Counted from the first letter of the stretch, positions 11,246-21,473 are shown. The stretch: 64,000 nucleotides of DNA from Campylobacter ornithocola (GCF_013201605.1 NZ_CP053848.1:682001-746000); one strand, 5' to 3'. Made by a program: numbers and translations. The notes: generated by a model not told the origin, from the sequence alone.

Positions 11246-12993
11246 TTAGTATTCTCCCTTAATCTTATACCTAATTCTCTCATTTGTTCATTGCTTACTT
11301 CACTTGGAGCTTGAGTCATAAGACATTGTGCTCTTTGGGTTTTAGGAAATGCTATAACTTCTCTAATGCTTGATGATTTTGTTAAAAGCATGATAAGTCT
11401 ATCAAGACCTATTGCTATACCACCATGCGGTGGTGCTCCAAAACTCAATGCATCTAGTAAGAAGCCAAATTTTTTTCTTTGTTCTTCTTCATTAATATTT
11501 AAAAGTTTAAATACTTTTTGTTGGATAGGGCTTTTATGAATTCTTATACTACCACCACCTAATTCTACGCCATTTAACACCACATCATGGGCAATAGAAT
11601 TAATCTCTTCTAAATCTTGCTCATCAATATTTTTTGGCATAGTAAATGGGTGATGCATTGCAGAATAACTTCCATCATCGTTTTGTTCAAACATAGGGAA
11701 ATCAATAACCCATAAAAATTCTAATTTATTTTCGTCAATAATTCCCATTTCATCAGCAAGGAATAATCTAAATCTACCCATATAATCAAGTACGGTTTTC
11801 TTAGCTCCAGCTCCAAAAAATACTACATCTCCTACTTCTAATTCACATCTTTGAATCAAAACGCTCAAGTCTTCCTCGTTAAAGAATTTGCAAAGTGGAC
11901 CCTTAGGACCATCTTCTTTCATTTGTATAAATGCAAGTCCTGCTGCTCCAAATTTACGCACAAATTCTTCAAATCTTTGCATTTGACGTTTTGAAAAAAT
12001 CGTATCGCCTTTTGGAACTCTTAAAGCTTTAATGCGATTTTTCTTCGTATCTTTTGCAATATTTGCAAAAATTTCATTATTTGATTTTGCAAAAATATCA
12101 ATCACATCAATAAATTTCATATCAAATCTTAAATCAGGTTTGTCAGAGCCATAATTTTCCATAGCTTCTTTATAGCTCATTTGTTTAAAAGGTATACTAA
12201 TTTCTTTTCCGCAAGCTTTGAAAATATCTTTGAGTAAATTTTCTGCCATAGCTATGATATCTTTTTGTTCACAAAAGCTCATTTCTATATCTATTTGAGT
12301 AAATTCAGGTTGACGATCTGCTCTCAAATCCTCGTCTCTAAAACATTTTGCAATTTGAAAGTATCTATCAAATCCTGAACACATTAAAAGTTGTTTGAAT
12401 AGCTGAGGGCTTTGAGGTAAGGCATAAAATTCACCTTGATGTACGCGTGATGGCACTAAATAATCCCTTGCGCCTTCTGGAGTAGCTTTAGTTAAAATAG
12501 GGGTTTCAACTTCTAAAAATCCCATTTTCGCTAAAGAATTTCTTGTTGCTATACAAGCGGTTGATCTTAATGCAAAATTATCATAAAGTTTTTTGCTTCT
12601 TAGATCTAAAAATCTATATTTTAATCTTAATTCTTCATTAACACTTTCATCACCTATAGCAAAAGGTACTACAGCACTTTCATTTTCAATAGTAAGTTTA
12701 TTTATAACAACTTCTATTTCTCCTGTTTTTAGCTTTGGATTTATAAGTCCTTCGCCACGTGGACGAATTTTTCCTTGTGCTATTAAAACATATTCGTTTC
12801 TTACAGATGAAGCTATATTATGTGCTTCTTGATTATCTGTGGGATCACATACTAATTGTATAAGTCCGCTACGATCTCTAAGATCAATAAAAATCACGCC
12901 TCCATGATCGCGGTAAGAATTTACCCAACCACATAATGTTACTTCCTCGCCAACATTTTGTATGTTAAGCTCTGTATTATAATGAGTTCTCAA
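11242..12993 (-). CDS. aspS: Aspartyl-tRNA synthetase
   Basis: Class II synthetase with an N-terminal OB-fold anticodon domain ([20 protein letters not shown]), motif 2 ([18 protein letters not shown]) and motif 3 ([13 protein letters not shown]). The GAD insertion domain lies in the middle. At 583 residues it is the long bacterial form. In bacteria lacking AsnRS this enzyme is often non-discriminating and also makes Asp-tRNA-Asn for GatCAB; that is family knowledge and is not visible here. The promoter is in the 85-bp gap shared with divergent nadK. Confidence 0.96.
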   Translation of the reverse strand: MRTHYNTELNIQNVGEEVTLCGWVNSYRDHGGVIFIDLRDRSGLIQLVCDPTDNQEAHNIASSVRNEYVLIAQGKIRPRGEGLINPKLKTGEIEVVINKLTIENESAVVPFAIGDESVNEELRLKYRFLDLRSKKLYDNFALRSTACIATRNSLAKMGFLEVETPILTKATPEGARDYLVPSRVHQGEFYALPQSPQLFKQLLMCSGFDRYFQIAKCFRDEDLRADRQPEFTQIDIEMSFCEQKDIIAMAENLLKDIFKACGKEISIPFKQMSYKEAMENYGSDKPDLRFDMKFIDVIDIFAKSNNEIFANIAKDTKKNRIKALRVPKGDTIFSKRQMQRFEEFVRKFGAAGLAFIQMKEDGPKGPLCKFFNEEDLSVLIQRCELEVGDVVFFGAGAKKTVLDYMGRFRLFLADEMGIIDENKLEFLWVIDFPMFEQNDDGSYSAMHHPFTMPKNIDEQDLEEINSIAHDVVLNGVELGGGSIRIHKSPIQQKVFKLLNINEEEQRKKFGFLLDALSFGAPPHGGIAIGLDRLIMLLTKSSSIREVIAFPKTQRAQCLMTQAPSEVSNEQMRELGIRLRENTK

Positions 12994-13028
12994 AATTTTT
13001 CCTTAGCTTAATTTTGTTTAATTTTGTT

Positions 13029-13034
13029 ATTATA
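13029..13034 (-). promoter_or_regulatory. Promoter -10 box for aspS-adk-ppa
   Basis: TATAAT on the minus strand, 36 bases upstream of the aspS ATG. An AAGGA ribosome site sits between the predicted transcript start and the ATG. Confidence 0.6.
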
Positions 13035-13066
13035 GTATTTTATTCTTTTGCTTAGCTAAGTTTTGT

Positions 13067-13072
13067 TATAAT
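13067..13072 (+). promoter_or_regulatory. Promoter -10 box for nadK, leaderless geometry
   Basis: TATAAT lies only 6 bases upstream of the nadK ATG at 13079. The usual 6-8-base gap puts transcription start at the A of the ATG. No Shine-Dalgarno sequence is present between them; the gap is all T. A 10-base palindrome CTTAGCTAAG (13051-13060) lies just upstream. Confidence 0.55.
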
Positions 13073-13078
13073 TTTTTT

Positions 13079-13909
13079 ATGAAAAAATATATAAATACAG
13101 AAAAAATTCAAAAAATAGGTTTATTTTGTAGGTTAAATACAAATTTAAACAAGCAAATTGCTTTTTTAAAAATATTTTTTTTGCAAAGAAATATAGAACT
13201 AGTATTATTGGAGGAAAAAAAAATCAATCTTAAAGATTTGCAAAAATTAGATTTTTTGATTTCTCTCGGTGGTGATGGTACGCTTTTGTCTTTATGTAGG
13301 CAAGCTTATCAAGCAAAAAAGCCTATTTTGGGGATAAATGCAGGAAATTTAGGTTTTTTAACAGCTTTTTCTTTTAATGAAGTAGAAGATTTTTTTAAAG
13401 ATTTTTTTGAAAGTAATTTCAAAATAGAAAAAGCAAAAATGCTTCAAATAACGCTTTGTAAAAAAAATAAAATTATTAAAAAATTTGCTTTTAATGATGC
13501 GGTTTTTTCTCGTGATAATGCATTAATGGCAAATGTGGAAGTTTTTTTTGAAAACAAACTCTTTAATGCATACTATGGAGATGGTTTGATTATTGCTAGT
13601 TCAAGTGGATCTACTGCTTATAATATTAGTGCTGGAGGACCTATAGTGCATCCTTGGAATGAAATTTTTGTTTTAACTCCAGTTTGCTCTCACTCTTTAA
13701 CCCAAAGACCTATAGTTTTACCTTATGGCTTTGAACTTGAGTTAAAAGTTGAACATTGTTTGTTGTATTTAGATGGGCAAGAGGTGATTAACCCTAAAGA
13801 ATATGATAAAATTCTTATAGGGCTTAGTAGGAAAGAAGTTAGTTTTATACATAAAAAAGATAGAGATTATTTTCAAGTTTTAAAAGAAAAGTTAAATTGG
13901 GGCAAGTGA
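13079..13909 (+). CDS. nadK: NAD kinase
   Basis: Phosphorylates NAD to NADP. The GGDGT ATP/NAD-binding motif is at residues 64-68 ([11 protein letters not shown]), followed by [19 protein letters not shown] and the glycine/serine-rich [16 protein letters not shown]. The 276-residue length fits. The start gives a family-like N-terminus ([10 protein letters not shown]) but has no ribosome-binding site, consistent with a leaderless transcript. A 9-A run occurs inside the gene near 13215-13223 and could be slip-prone. It overlaps recN by one base. Confidence 0.94.
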   Translation: MKKYINTEKIQKIGLFCRLNTNLNKQIAFLKIFFLQRNIELVLLEEKKINLKDLQKLDFLISLGGDGTLLSLCRQAYQAKKPILGINAGNLGFLTAFSFNEVEDFFKDFFESNFKIEKAKMLQITLCKKNKIIKKFAFNDAVFSRDNALMANVEVFFENKLFNAYYGDGLIIASSSGSTAYNISAGGPIVHPWNEIFVLTPVCSHSLTQRPIVLPYGFELELKVEHCLLYLDGQEVINPKEYDKILIGLSRKEVSFIHKKDRDYFQVLKEKLNWGK

Positions 13910-15423
13910 TGATAGAGAGTATTTTAATAAAAGAAAATTTGGGCTTTAAACAGGCAAAATTAGATTTAGAAGTTGGACTTACTGTTTTTACTGGGTTAAG
14001 TGGTGCTGGAAAATCAGTGCTTTTTAAAGCTATTTTAGCAGCTTTTGCTTTAAGTGAAAGTGAAGCTAAAATGGTGGAAATTTTATTAAACGATGAGCTT
14101 AAATTAGATGAATTTGGCATTGAAAATGAAGAATTAAATGTATTTAAACTTTTAAAAGATAAAAGCTCGCGTTATTTTGTTAATAATCAGCTTATTTCAA
14201 AAAAGAATTTAGCCTTACTTTCTAAGAAATTTGTAAAATATCTTTCAGCTAAAGAAAATAATGAATTTTCAAATGAAAGGTTTTTAAATTTGCTTGATTT
14301 TATGCAATCAAAAGAAGATAAGAAATTTCAAGAGTTTTTTAATGAATATAAAAATATTTACAAAGAGTATATAGAAGATAAAACTAAATTAGAAAAAATT
14401 CACGAAGAAGAGAAGAAAGTTGAAGAATTAAAAGAATTCACTAGTTTCGAAATACAAAAAATTCAAAGTATCAATCCAAAAGTAGGTGAATTTGAAGAAT
14501 TGATGAATTTAAAGAAAAGACTTTCCAAAAAAGATAAAATTGATGCAGCTTGGGAGAGAGCGAGCAAAATTTTTGAATTAGAATCAGCAGTAGTCGAAGC
14601 TTTGCAAATTAGTGATGTTGATAGCTCGTTTTTTTCAGAATGTTTAAATGAGTTAAGAGTAGTGTGGGAAAATCAAAGTTTTGATGATTTTGATTTTGAT
14701 ATAGAAGAAGTACTTGATAGAATAGAAAAACTTTCTTTTTTGATTTCAAAATATGGAAGTATAGAAGAAGCTTTAGAGGCTTTGGAAAAGAAAAAAACAG
14801 AATTAGCTCATTATGAAAATTTAAGTTTTGAAAAAAGAGAATTAGAAAAAAAAGTACAAAATACTCAAAATATTTTAGAAGAAAAATGCAAAATACTTAC
14901 CTCAATGCGTAGAAAAAATTTAAAAGAATTAGAAAAATTACTTAATTTTTATCTTGAGAAACTTTATATGAAAAATGTAAAATTAGAACTTAAAGAATGT
15001 GCTTTGAATATTTTAGGTAAAGATGAGATAAGTTTGAATATTAACGAAGCTAGTTTAAAAAATTTAAGTTCAGGTGAAATAAATCGCTTAAGACTTTCTT
15101 TTATTGCAACTGAATGTAATGTAACTAACAAAGCCAATGGTATAATATTTTTAGATGAAATTGACGCAAATTTAAGTGGCAAGGAAGCAATGAGTATAGC
15201 TGAAGTTTTAAAAGAACTTGCTAAGTTTTATCAAATTTTTGCAATTTCGCATCTACCACAGCTTTCATCAAAAGCAAGTAATCATTTTCTAGTAGAAAAA
15301 ATAGGAAATGAAAGTAGTGTGAGAAAAATAGAAAAAGAAGAAAGAGTAAGAGAGCTTGCTAGAATGGTAAGTGGGGAAAATATCACCCAAGAAGCTTTAG
15401 AATTTACTAGAACTTTACTTTAA
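13909..15423 (+). CDS. recN: DNA repair protein RecN (short form)
   Basis: SMC-like ATPase used in double-strand-break repair. Walker A GLSGAGKS is near the N-terminus, the ABC signature [12 protein letters not shown] and Walker B IIFLDEID are near the C-terminus, and the middle is predicted coiled coil (E/K/L-rich, about residues 140-360). At ~504 residues it is shorter than E. coli RecN (553), with reduced coils, as in other Campylobacter. I chose the ATG at 13909 ([13 protein letters not shown]), coupled to the nadK stop as TGATG. Translation from 13897 would add four residues. Confidence 0.92.
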   Translation: MIESILIKENLGFKQAKLDLEVGLTVFTGLSGAGKSVLFKAILAAFALSESEAKMVEILLNDELKLDEFGIENEELNVFKLLKDKSSRYFVNNQLISKKNLALLSKKFVKYLSAKENNEFSNERFLNLLDFMQSKEDKKFQEFFNEYKNIYKEYIEDKTKLEKIHEEEKKVEELKEFTSFEIQKIQSINPKVGEFEELMNLKKRLSKKDKIDAAWERASKIFELESAVVEALQISDVDSSFFSECLNELRVVWENQSFDDFDFDIEEVLDRIEKLSFLISKYGSIEEALEALEKKKTELAHYENLSFEKRELEKKVQNTQNILEEKCKILTSMRRKNLKELEKLLNFYLEKLYMKNVKLELKECALNILGKDEISLNINEASLKNLSSGEINRLRLSFIATECNVTNKANGIIFLDEIDANLSGKEAMSIAEVLKELAKFYQIFAISHLPQLSSKASNHFLVEKIGNESSVRKIEKEERVRELARMVSGENITQEALEFTRTLL

Positions 15424-15449
15424 GAATAAAAAGTAAATTTTCTATATGG

Positions 15450-15455
15450 TATAAT
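15450..15455 (+). promoter_or_regulatory. Promoter -10 box for the cbrR-like operon
   Basis: TATAAT preceded by TATGG, 32 bases upstream of the regulator ATG, in the 63-bp gap after recN. Confidence 0.55.
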
Positions 15456-15486
15456 AATAATTTTAAATCATACAAGAGAGTTGGCT

Positions 15487-16731
15487 ATGGAAGAAAAAAT
15501 TTTAATTATTGATGATAATAAAATGCTTACGAAGCTTTTAGCAAAAAAAGTAGAAAACACTTTGGGTTTAAAAGTAGATGTTGCTTTTGATATGAATAGT
15601 GCCAAAGAATTAGTAAAAAATGATTATTTTATGGCTTTTGTAGATCTTTGTTTGCCAGATGCCCCTAATGGAGAAGTGGTAGATGTAATTTTAGAAAAAA
15701 ATATCCCTGCTATAGTTCTTACAGGAAGTAGTGATGGGCAAACACGTAAAAAATTTATGGAAAAAGATATTATAGGTTACATTCAAAAAGATAGTGAAGG
15801 CTGTATTGATGAAATGTTAAGTTCTATTAGAATGCTTCAAAAAAATAATAAAACTAAGATAATTTTAGCAATTGCTAATGTGACCTTGCGTGCTGAAATG
15901 AAAAAAAATCTTAACAATCAACTTTTCAATGTCTTAGCAGCAGCACATGGAGAAGAAGCATTAAATTATTTAAGTGATAATCCTGATACAAAATTAGTAA
16001 TTTGTGATGCAACTATGCCAGTAATTAATGGAGAAGATTTACTTGTAGAAATTCGTTCAAAATATTCTAAAATAGAACTTGGTGTAATTATGGTTGGGGA
16101 TAAAGATGATGCATTAGAAGCAAGAGCTTTTAGAAAAGGTGTAAATGATTATGTTATTAGACCTTTTCAAAAAGAATCATTAAACTGTAGAGTGAATAAT
16201 TGTTTAGATTATATGCAAAAATGTGTTTTACTTGATGAGTATAGTTTGGGTAAAGATTTGCTAACAGGACTTGATGATTATGCTAATTTCGAAAAAAGAT
16301 TTTTAGATTATCTAGAAGATATGCAAGAAAATGAAGAGATGGCTTTAGCATTAATTGATATAGATAATCTTGCAACGATAAATTATGAATTAAGCTATGA
16401 TTGCGGTGATGGCGTGATTAAACATACAGCTAAAAAAATCAAAGATCAAATTCGTGGTATGGATTTGGCAACTAAAATTGAAGATGGTAAATTTTATGTG
16501 GTTTTAAAAAATACAGGACATAAAGAAGCGCTAAAAGCTTTTTCGAATATAAGGGTAAATATTGCCAAAGAAAGTGTTTTGATAGCTTTAGATGAAGTTG
16601 ATTATAGTATTTCTATAGGAGTAGCTTTCGGAGCTAAAGCAAGTCAAATGCAAGATTTGCTTAATAGTGCTCAAAAAGCACTAGATTTAGCTAAAGCTAA
16701 TGGTAAAAATAGGATAGAGGTATGTTTCTAG
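15487..16731 (+). CDS. cbrR: Double-receiver response regulator with degenerate GGDEF domain (CbrR-like)
   Basis: Two receiver domains in tandem are followed by a GGDEF-type domain. The phospho-acceptor candidates are D53 (FVDLCLPD) and D174 (VICDATMPV). In the C-terminal domain (about residues 255-414), the active-site GGDEF loop reads IEDGKF (331-336), so diguanylate cyclase activity is unlikely. Position after nadK-recN and before tatD matches C. jejuni CbrR (Cj0643), linked to bile resistance. I chose the ATG at 15487 with AGAGAG upstream rather than the TTG at 15481. It overlaps tatD by 10 bases. The output partner is unknown. Confidence 0.85.
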   Translation: MEEKILIIDDNKMLTKLLAKKVENTLGLKVDVAFDMNSAKELVKNDYFMAFVDLCLPDAPNGEVVDVILEKNIPAIVLTGSSDGQTRKKFMEKDIIGYIQKDSEGCIDEMLSSIRMLQKNNKTKIILAIANVTLRAEMKKNLNNQLFNVLAAAHGEEALNYLSDNPDTKLVICDATMPVINGEDLLVEIRSKYSKIELGVIMVGDKDDALEARAFRKGVNDYVIRPFQKESLNCRVNNCLDYMQKCVLLDEYSLGKDLLTGLDDYANFEKRFLDYLEDMQENEEMALALIDIDNLATINYELSYDCGDGVIKHTAKKIKDQIRGMDLATKIEDGKFYVVLKNTGHKEALKAFSNIRVNIAKESVLIALDEVDYSISIGVAFGAKASQMQDLLNSAQKALDLAKANGKNRIEVCF

Positions 16732-17522
16732 ATTGTGATTTTGCTGAAAAAATCATAGATACGCATTGCCATTTAGATAGTCAAGCTTATTTTGGATATT
16801 TAGATGAAATGCTAATACATGCTTTTGCAAATGGAGTTGATAAAATCATTATACCAGGTGCGGATATAAATGATTTACCAAGAGCAAGAGAAATTGCACA
16901 TAATTACGAAAATGTGTATTTTTCTTGCGGAGTACATCCTTATGATATAGATGATTTTGATTTAGATATTTTGAAAGAATTTATAAATGATAAAAAATGC
17001 GTTGCAGTGGGTGAATGTGGACTTGATTATTATCGTTTAAAAGCAGGTGAAGACGAAAAAATAAAAGCAAAACAAAAAGATGTTTTTATAGCTCAAATTC
17101 AGCTAGCTATTGAATACAAAAAGCCTTTAATTGTGCATGTACGTGAAGCTAATGAGGATAGTTTTAATATTCTAAAAACATATGCAAAAGATTTGCAAGG
17201 TGGTGTTTTACATTGTTTTAATGCTAGTGAACTTTTGCTTCAGCTAGCAAATGATAATTTTTATTTTGGTATAGGAGGAGTTTTAACCTTTAAAAATGCT
17301 AAAAAGTTAGTAGAAATATTACCTAAAATTCCAAAAGAAAAACTTGTTTTAGAAACTGATGGACCTTATTTAACTCCAGAACCACATCGTGGTAAGGTAA
17401 ATGATCCTATTTTGACCCATTTCATAGCACAAAAAATAGCTGAACTTTTAAATTTATCCAAAAATGAAGTGATAAAATTTACTAATTTTAACGCTAATCG
17501 TTTGTTTTTCCAAGGTTTATAA
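16722..17522 (+). CDS. tatD: TatD-family metal-dependent DNase
   Basis: TIM-barrel metallohydrolase of the TatD family, probably a DNase or deoxyribonuclease-like phosphodiesterase in the cytoplasm. Metal ligands are visible in IIDTHCHLD (start), GECGLDYYR, IVHVREA, VLHCFNAS and LVLETDGPYLTP. The 266-residue length is normal. It overlaps the regulator upstream and the lytic transglycosylase downstream, so it is part of a tight operon. Confidence 0.92.
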   Translation: MFLDCDFAEKIIDTHCHLDSQAYFGYLDEMLIHAFANGVDKIIIPGADINDLPRAREIAHNYENVYFSCGVHPYDIDDFDLDILKEFINDKKCVAVGECGLDYYRLKAGEDEKIKAKQKDVFIAQIQLAIEYKKPLIVHVREANEDSFNILKTYAKDLQGGVLHCFNASELLLQLANDNFYFGIGGVLTFKNAKKLVEILPKIPKEKLVLETDGPYLTPEPHRGKVNDPILTHFIAQKIAELLNLSKNEVIKFTNFNANRLFFQGL

Positions 17523-18673
17523 TGAAAAAAAGCTTTTTATTTTTTATCTTAGTATTATTATATTTAAATGCTAAGGCCTTGCAATTTACCCCAGAACATT
17601 ACACACAACAAGCACAAATTTTAAGAAATTTAGATATAGAAGCAAGTTATCTTAGCGATATGATTTTTTTAGAATTTAAAGAATCTTCTATGGATATGCA
17701 TTCTAAAACTTTAGTTGATACCATGAGGGAATTTTATAAAATCACTCCAATTATTCGTAAAATTTTAGAAAAAGAAAATATTCCTCAGGAATTTTTGTAT
17801 TTAGCTATTGTAGAATCTGGTTTAAAAATTCATAGTATTTCTAGAACTAAGGCAGTTGGTGTTTGGCAGTTTATGAAGCCAACAGCACAAACTTTAGGTT
17901 TAAGAATAGATCCTTATGTGGATGAGAGAAAAGATCTAGTTAAATCAACTTATGCTGCTATTGCTTATTTAAAGCAATTAAAAGAGCAATTTGGAAAATG
18001 GTATTTGGCTATTTTAGCTTATAATTGCGGTGATGGTAAATTGCGTCAAGCTATAAAAAAAGCAAAAAGCGATGATTTAAGAGTTTTACTTGATCCTGAT
18101 AAAAAGTATCTACCATTAGAAACTAGAGTTTTTATTAGAAAAATTCTTACCATGGCATTTTTAGCAAATAATAATGATTTTTTAATTTCGCAAGATAGTG
18201 CTTTACTTAATTATGCTCTATCAAGTGAGGTTAAAAAAATTTCTGTTCCACCAAGCGTTTCTTTAAGAGAGCTTGCTAAGGTAGCTAAAATGTCCTATAA
18301 TGAATTTAAACGTTATAATCCACATTTTAATTATGATTTTACTCCACCTGATAAAAAAGATTATTATATGTATATTCCTTTAAGTAAAAGTGTAGCAGTA
18401 GAAAATGCATTGCAAAATGTGAAATTAGCTAAAGTTGATACAACCATTCCGCATACAAAAATTTATATAGTAAAAGAGGGTGATAGTCTTTATACTATTG
18501 CAAAAAAGCATAAAATTAGTGTTGAAAGTATCAAAGAATATAATAAAATCAAAGGAAATCTGATTAATATTAATCAAAAACTTGTGTTAAAAATTAAGGA
18601 GAATAATAATGAAAAAATCAAGACTACTCAAAAATTATCAAAAAACTCTCATACAAAAGTCGTTAGTCGTTAG
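17522..18673 (+). CDS. mltD: Membrane-bound lytic murein transglycosylase (MltD-like), SLT plus LysM
   Basis: Cleaves peptidoglycan glycan strands to 1,6-anhydro products in the periplasm. A signal peptide (about 1-19, ending in LNAKA) is followed by an SLT domain with the catalytic glutamate in LAIVESGLK and with AVGVWQFMKPTAQTLGL and AILAYNCGDG. One LysM peptidoglycan-binding repeat lies near residues 320-365 (YIVKEGDSLYTIAKKH). E. coli MltD has two or three LysM repeats. The last 65 bases overlap rlpA in another frame. Confidence 0.88.
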   Translation: MKKSFLFFILVLLYLNAKALQFTPEHYTQQAQILRNLDIEASYLSDMIFLEFKESSMDMHSKTLVDTMREFYKITPIIRKILEKENIPQEFLYLAIVESGLKIHSISRTKAVGVWQFMKPTAQTLGLRIDPYVDERKDLVKSTYAAIAYLKQLKEQFGKWYLAILAYNCGDGKLRQAIKKAKSDDLRVLLDPDKKYLPLETRVFIRKILTMAFLANNNDFLISQDSALLNYALSSEVKKISVPPSVSLRELAKVAKMSYNEFKRYNPHFNYDFTPPDKKDYYMYIPLSKSVAVENALQNVKLAKVDTTIPHTKIYIVKEGDSLYTIAKKHKISVESIKEYNKIKGNLININQKLVLKIKENNNEKIKTTQKLSKNSHTKVVSR

Positions 18674-19448
18674 TTGTGTAGGGGTTTTATTTAGTGCTTG
18701 TAGCATGGTGCCTATTAGTACGCCTACTGTGTATTATCCAGAAAGAGATTTTAAAAGTATAAAACATAATAATACAAGTTTAAAAGGCACTATGAAGCCT
18801 TATACTATCAATGGTAAAACTTATTATCCAACTGTAGTAGAAGTAGGTGAAACTGCTGATGGTATAGCTAGTTGGTATGGACCAGGTTTTCATGGTAAAA
18901 AAACCTCTAATGGTGAAACTTATGATCAAAATAGCTATACCGCGGCTCATAAAACATTACCTATGAATACTATAGTAAAAGTAACTAACTTAAAAAATCA
19001 TCGCCAAACTACAGTTAGGATTAATGACAGAGGACCTTTTGTAGCAGGTAGGATTATAGATTTATCCAATATGGCTGCAAGAGACATTGATATGATACAA
19101 GCAGGTACAGCTCCTGTAAGACTTGAAGTAATTGGCTTTGGAACAAGTGCTAATTCAGGTTCAGTGCATACTAATTCTAATTTGGGTAGTAGTGGAGAGA
19201 TTGCTGATAGTGGACATATTTTTCAAGGTGGATCTTTTATGGTGCAAATTGGTGCATTTAGAAATAAAAGTGGTGCAGAGCTAATAGCAAGTAGATATAA
19301 AAATTATAATTCTTACACTTCAACAATACAAACAAGTGCTAAAGATGGCTTGCACAGGGTGTTTTTAAAAGGTTTTAGAAGCGAGCAAGAAGCAAGAGAT
19401 TTTGTTGACAGCGGCTCTTTCCCAGGTGCGTTTATAGTAAGAGAGTAA
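18609..19448 (+). CDS. rlpA: RlpA-type septal lytic transglycosylase lipoprotein, DPBB plus SPOR
   Basis: Outer-membrane lipoprotein that acts on naked glycan strands. The lipobox is LFSAC (residues ~27-31) after a basic n-region. A double-psi beta-barrel domain follows (GIASWYGPGFHGKKTSNGE, TVRINDRGPF), then a C-terminal SPOR domain (SFMVQIGAFRNKSGAE to the end), which binds denuded peptidoglycan at septa. The ATG has an AAGGAG site inside the end of the mltD gene, giving a 65-base overlap. Pairing with the SLT enzyme suggests joint cell-wall remodelling. Confidence 0.92.
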   Translation: MKKSRLLKNYQKTLIQKSLVVSCVGVLFSACSMVPISTPTVYYPERDFKSIKHNNTSLKGTMKPYTINGKTYYPTVVEVGETADGIASWYGPGFHGKKTSNGETYDQNSYTAAHKTLPMNTIVKVTNLKNHRQTTVRINDRGPFVAGRIIDLSNMAARDIDMIQAGTAPVRLEVIGFGTSANSGSVHTNSNLGSSGEIADSGHIFQGGSFMVQIGAFRNKSGAELIASRYKNYNSYTSTIQTSAKDGLHRVFLKGFRSEQEARDFVDSGSFPGAFIVRE

Positions 19449-19451
19449 ACC

Positions 19452-19940
19452 ATGATAGAACTTATTTTTTTAGATGTAGATGGTTGTTTAACAGATGGTA
19501 AAATCATCTACACGCAAAATTATGGCGAGATTAAAGAATTTAATGTAAAAGATGGTGCGGCGATTGAAGCTTGGCAAAAACTTGGTAAAAAAGTTGCTAT
19601 CATTACAGGTAGAACTAGTGAGTGTGTGTATTTTAGGGCTAGAGATTTAAAAATTGATTTAGTATATCAAGGTATTAGTGATAAATTAGCTTGTGCTAAA
19701 GAAATTATAGAAAAATTAAATTTAGATTTTTCTCAATGTGCTGCTATTGGGGATTATTATAATGATATGAGCTTACTTGAAGCAGTTGGTTATAGTTTTA
19801 AACCAAAAGATGCACATAAGGCTTTAAAAACTGATAAAGTTTTAAACAGAAAAGGTGGTAGTGGAGCAGTGAGTGAAATGATAGAAATTTTAATTGAATA
19901 TAATAATATGCAAGCTCAATGGGATAAACTTTGGCGATAA
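19452..19940 (+). CDS. kdsC: 3-deoxy-D-manno-octulosonate 8-phosphate phosphatase
   Basis: HAD-superfamily phosphatase that converts Kdo-8-phosphate to Kdo for lipid A/LOS core. The nucleophile motif is LDVDGCLTDGK at the N-terminus. The later motifs IITGRTSE and AAIGDYYNDMSLLEAVG fit KdsC. At 162 residues it is a C0-type HAD that works as a tetramer. It precedes lptC and lptA, as in many Gram-negative bacteria, linking Kdo synthesis with LPS export. Confidence 0.94.
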   Translation: MIELIFLDVDGCLTDGKIIYTQNYGEIKEFNVKDGAAIEAWQKLGKKVAIITGRTSECVYFRARDLKIDLVYQGISDKLACAKEIIEKLNLDFSQCAAIGDYYNDMSLLEAVGYSFKPKDAHKALKTDKVLNRKGGSGAVSEMIEILIEYNNMQAQWDKLWR

Positions 19941-20437
19941 AAATTTTTGCTATATTAATGAGTTTATTTGCTTTTGTAATGGTGATTTTAAGCACTCAAG
20001 ATCCTTATTTATTTGCCATAAAACCTCAAAAAGTAGATATAGCTAATATGCAAGCTTTTGATGTATTTGATTATGAATTAAATGCTAGTGTGGTAAAAGC
20101 TACATATCAAGCAAGTCGTTGGGTAAAGTATCAGGATAAAGATATTTTTGATGATTTTAAAGTGCAGGCACTTGATTATAATTTAAGTTCAAAATTATTG
20201 ATAAGAAATGATGAAAAATCTATTTTAGAAGGCAATGTAAGCTATTTTGATCAAAATAAAACTTCTATTTTTACGCAAAAAGCAACTTATGATATGAAAA
20301 ACAAAATTTTATTTTCCAATGATAATTTTAAAGCTCATATAGGTTTAAATGAGGTTTTTGGGGATAATTTTTTATATGATGTTAATCAAAAAGAGTTAAA
20401 AATTCAAGGAATAAAAGCATGGTTTTTAGAGCAATAA
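19931..20437 (+). CDS. lptC: LPS export protein LptC
   Basis: Bitopic inner-membrane protein with an N-terminal membrane segment (FAILMSLFAFVMVILS) and a periplasmic beta-jellyroll domain that passes lipo-oligosaccharide to LptA. The sequence is weakly conserved, and the call leans on size, topology and position between kdsC and lptA. The start is a TTG inside the kdsC end (10-base overlap). An internal ATG at 19958 is possible but would cut the membrane segment. Confidence 0.8.
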   Translation: MAIKIFAILMSLFAFVMVILSTQDPYLFAIKPQKVDIANMQAFDVFDYELNASVVKATYQASRWVKYQDKDIFDDFKVQALDYNLSSKLLIRNDEKSILEGNVSYFDQNKTSIFTQKATYDMKNKILFSNDNFKAHIGLNEVFGDNFLYDVNQKELKIQGIKAWFLEQ

Positions 20438-20877
20438 TTTTTTTATGTTTATTAAATTTATTTGCATTTAGTGCACAAAAAATAGAAGTTTATGCTAAAG
20501 ATTTTTATTTAGATGAGAAAAATGAAACAAGTGTATTAACTGGTGATGTGGAAGTAAAAAAAGGTAAGGATATTTTAAATTCACAAAAATTAGTTATTTA
20601 TATGAAAAACAAACAGCCTATTAAATATATAGCTACTAAAGATGCTAAATTTAAAATTATGATGAAAGATAAAATTTATCATGGAAGCGGTGATGAATTT
20701 GTTTATAATGTAGTTAAAGATACATATGAGATTAATGGTAATGCAAAAATCACAGAAGTGCAAACAAAAAAAGAACTTATAGGAGATAAAATCATTGTCG
20801 ATAGAAAAAATATGACTTATAGGGTGGTTAGTAAAGATAAAAAACCTGTGAAATTTGTATTTGAAGTAAAAGAATGA
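20419..20877 (+). CDS. lptA: LPS transport periplasmic protein LptA
   Basis: Periplasmic OstA-like bridge protein for lipo-oligosaccharide. A signal peptide (VFRAIIFLCLLNLFAFSAQ) is followed by a repeating beta-jellyroll region with the typical DEKNETSVLTGDVEVKKG pattern. The 152-residue length fits. It overlaps lptC by 19 bases and ysxC by 4 bases. Confidence 0.87.
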   Translation: MVFRAIIFLCLLNLFAFSAQKIEVYAKDFYLDEKNETSVLTGDVEVKKGKDILNSQKLVIYMKNKQPIKYIATKDAKFKIMMKDKIYHGSGDEFVYNVVKDTYEINGNAKITEVQTKKELIGDKIIVDRKNMTYRVVSKDKKPVKFVFEVKE

Positions 20878-21473
20878 TAGTAAATGCTAAATTTTTAATT
20901 TCTGCTTCTAAAATAGAGGAAGCACCACAACCTATATATACTGAAATTGCTTTTTTAGGGCGTTCTAATGTAGGAAAAAGCTCTTTAATTAATACACTTT
21001 GTAAAAATAAAAATTTAGCGAAAAGTTCTTCAACCCCAGGTAAAACTCAACTCATTAATTTTTTTGAAGTAGATTGCAAAAAAGATGAGGATAAATTTAA
21101 ATTAATATTTATTGATTTGCCTGGTTTTGGTTATGCTAAAGTAAGTAAAAAAACAAAGGCTATTTGGAATAAAAATCTAGATGAGTTTTTAAAAGAGCGT
21201 AGTTCTATTAAACTTTTTATTCATTTGGTAGATTCAAGACATGAAAATTTGGATATTGATGAAAATTTGGATTTGTATTTAGATTCTTTTATTAGGGCTG
21301 ATCAGAAAAAAATAACAGTTTTTACAAAAGCAGATAAGCTCAATCAAAGTCAAAAAGCAAAAATTTTTAATGCAAACAAAAATGCCATCATGGTTTCAAA
21401 TTTGAAAAAAAGTGGTATTGATATATTGGAACAAAAAATTATTCTAGAGAGCTTAGGTTTTAATGAGGAGTAG
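20874..21473 (+). CDS. ysxC: Ribosome-biogenesis GTPase YsxC/EngB
   Basis: Essential Era-like GTPase involved in 50S assembly. G1 GRSNVGKSSLINTL, G2 TPGKTQLINFF, G3 DLPGFGYAK and G4 FTKADK are all in order. At 199 residues it is the standard length. It overlaps both neighbours, within the LPS-export/cell-elongation operon. Confidence 0.95.
   Translation: MIVNAKFLISASKIEEAPQPIYTEIAFLGRSNVGKSSLINTLCKNKNLAKSSSTPGKTQLINFFEVDCKKDEDKFKLIFIDLPGFGYAKVSKKTKAIWNKNLDEFLKERSSIKLFIHLVDSRHENLDIDENLDLYLDSFIRADQKKITVFTKADKLNQSQKAKIFNANKNAIMVSNLKKSGIDILEQKIILESLGFNEE

Noticed and set aside
13215-13223. A9 run in nadK as a phase-variation tract
   Set aside because: nadK is expected to be essential, and A runs of this length are common in a ~29% GC genome; I only noted it in the gene entry.
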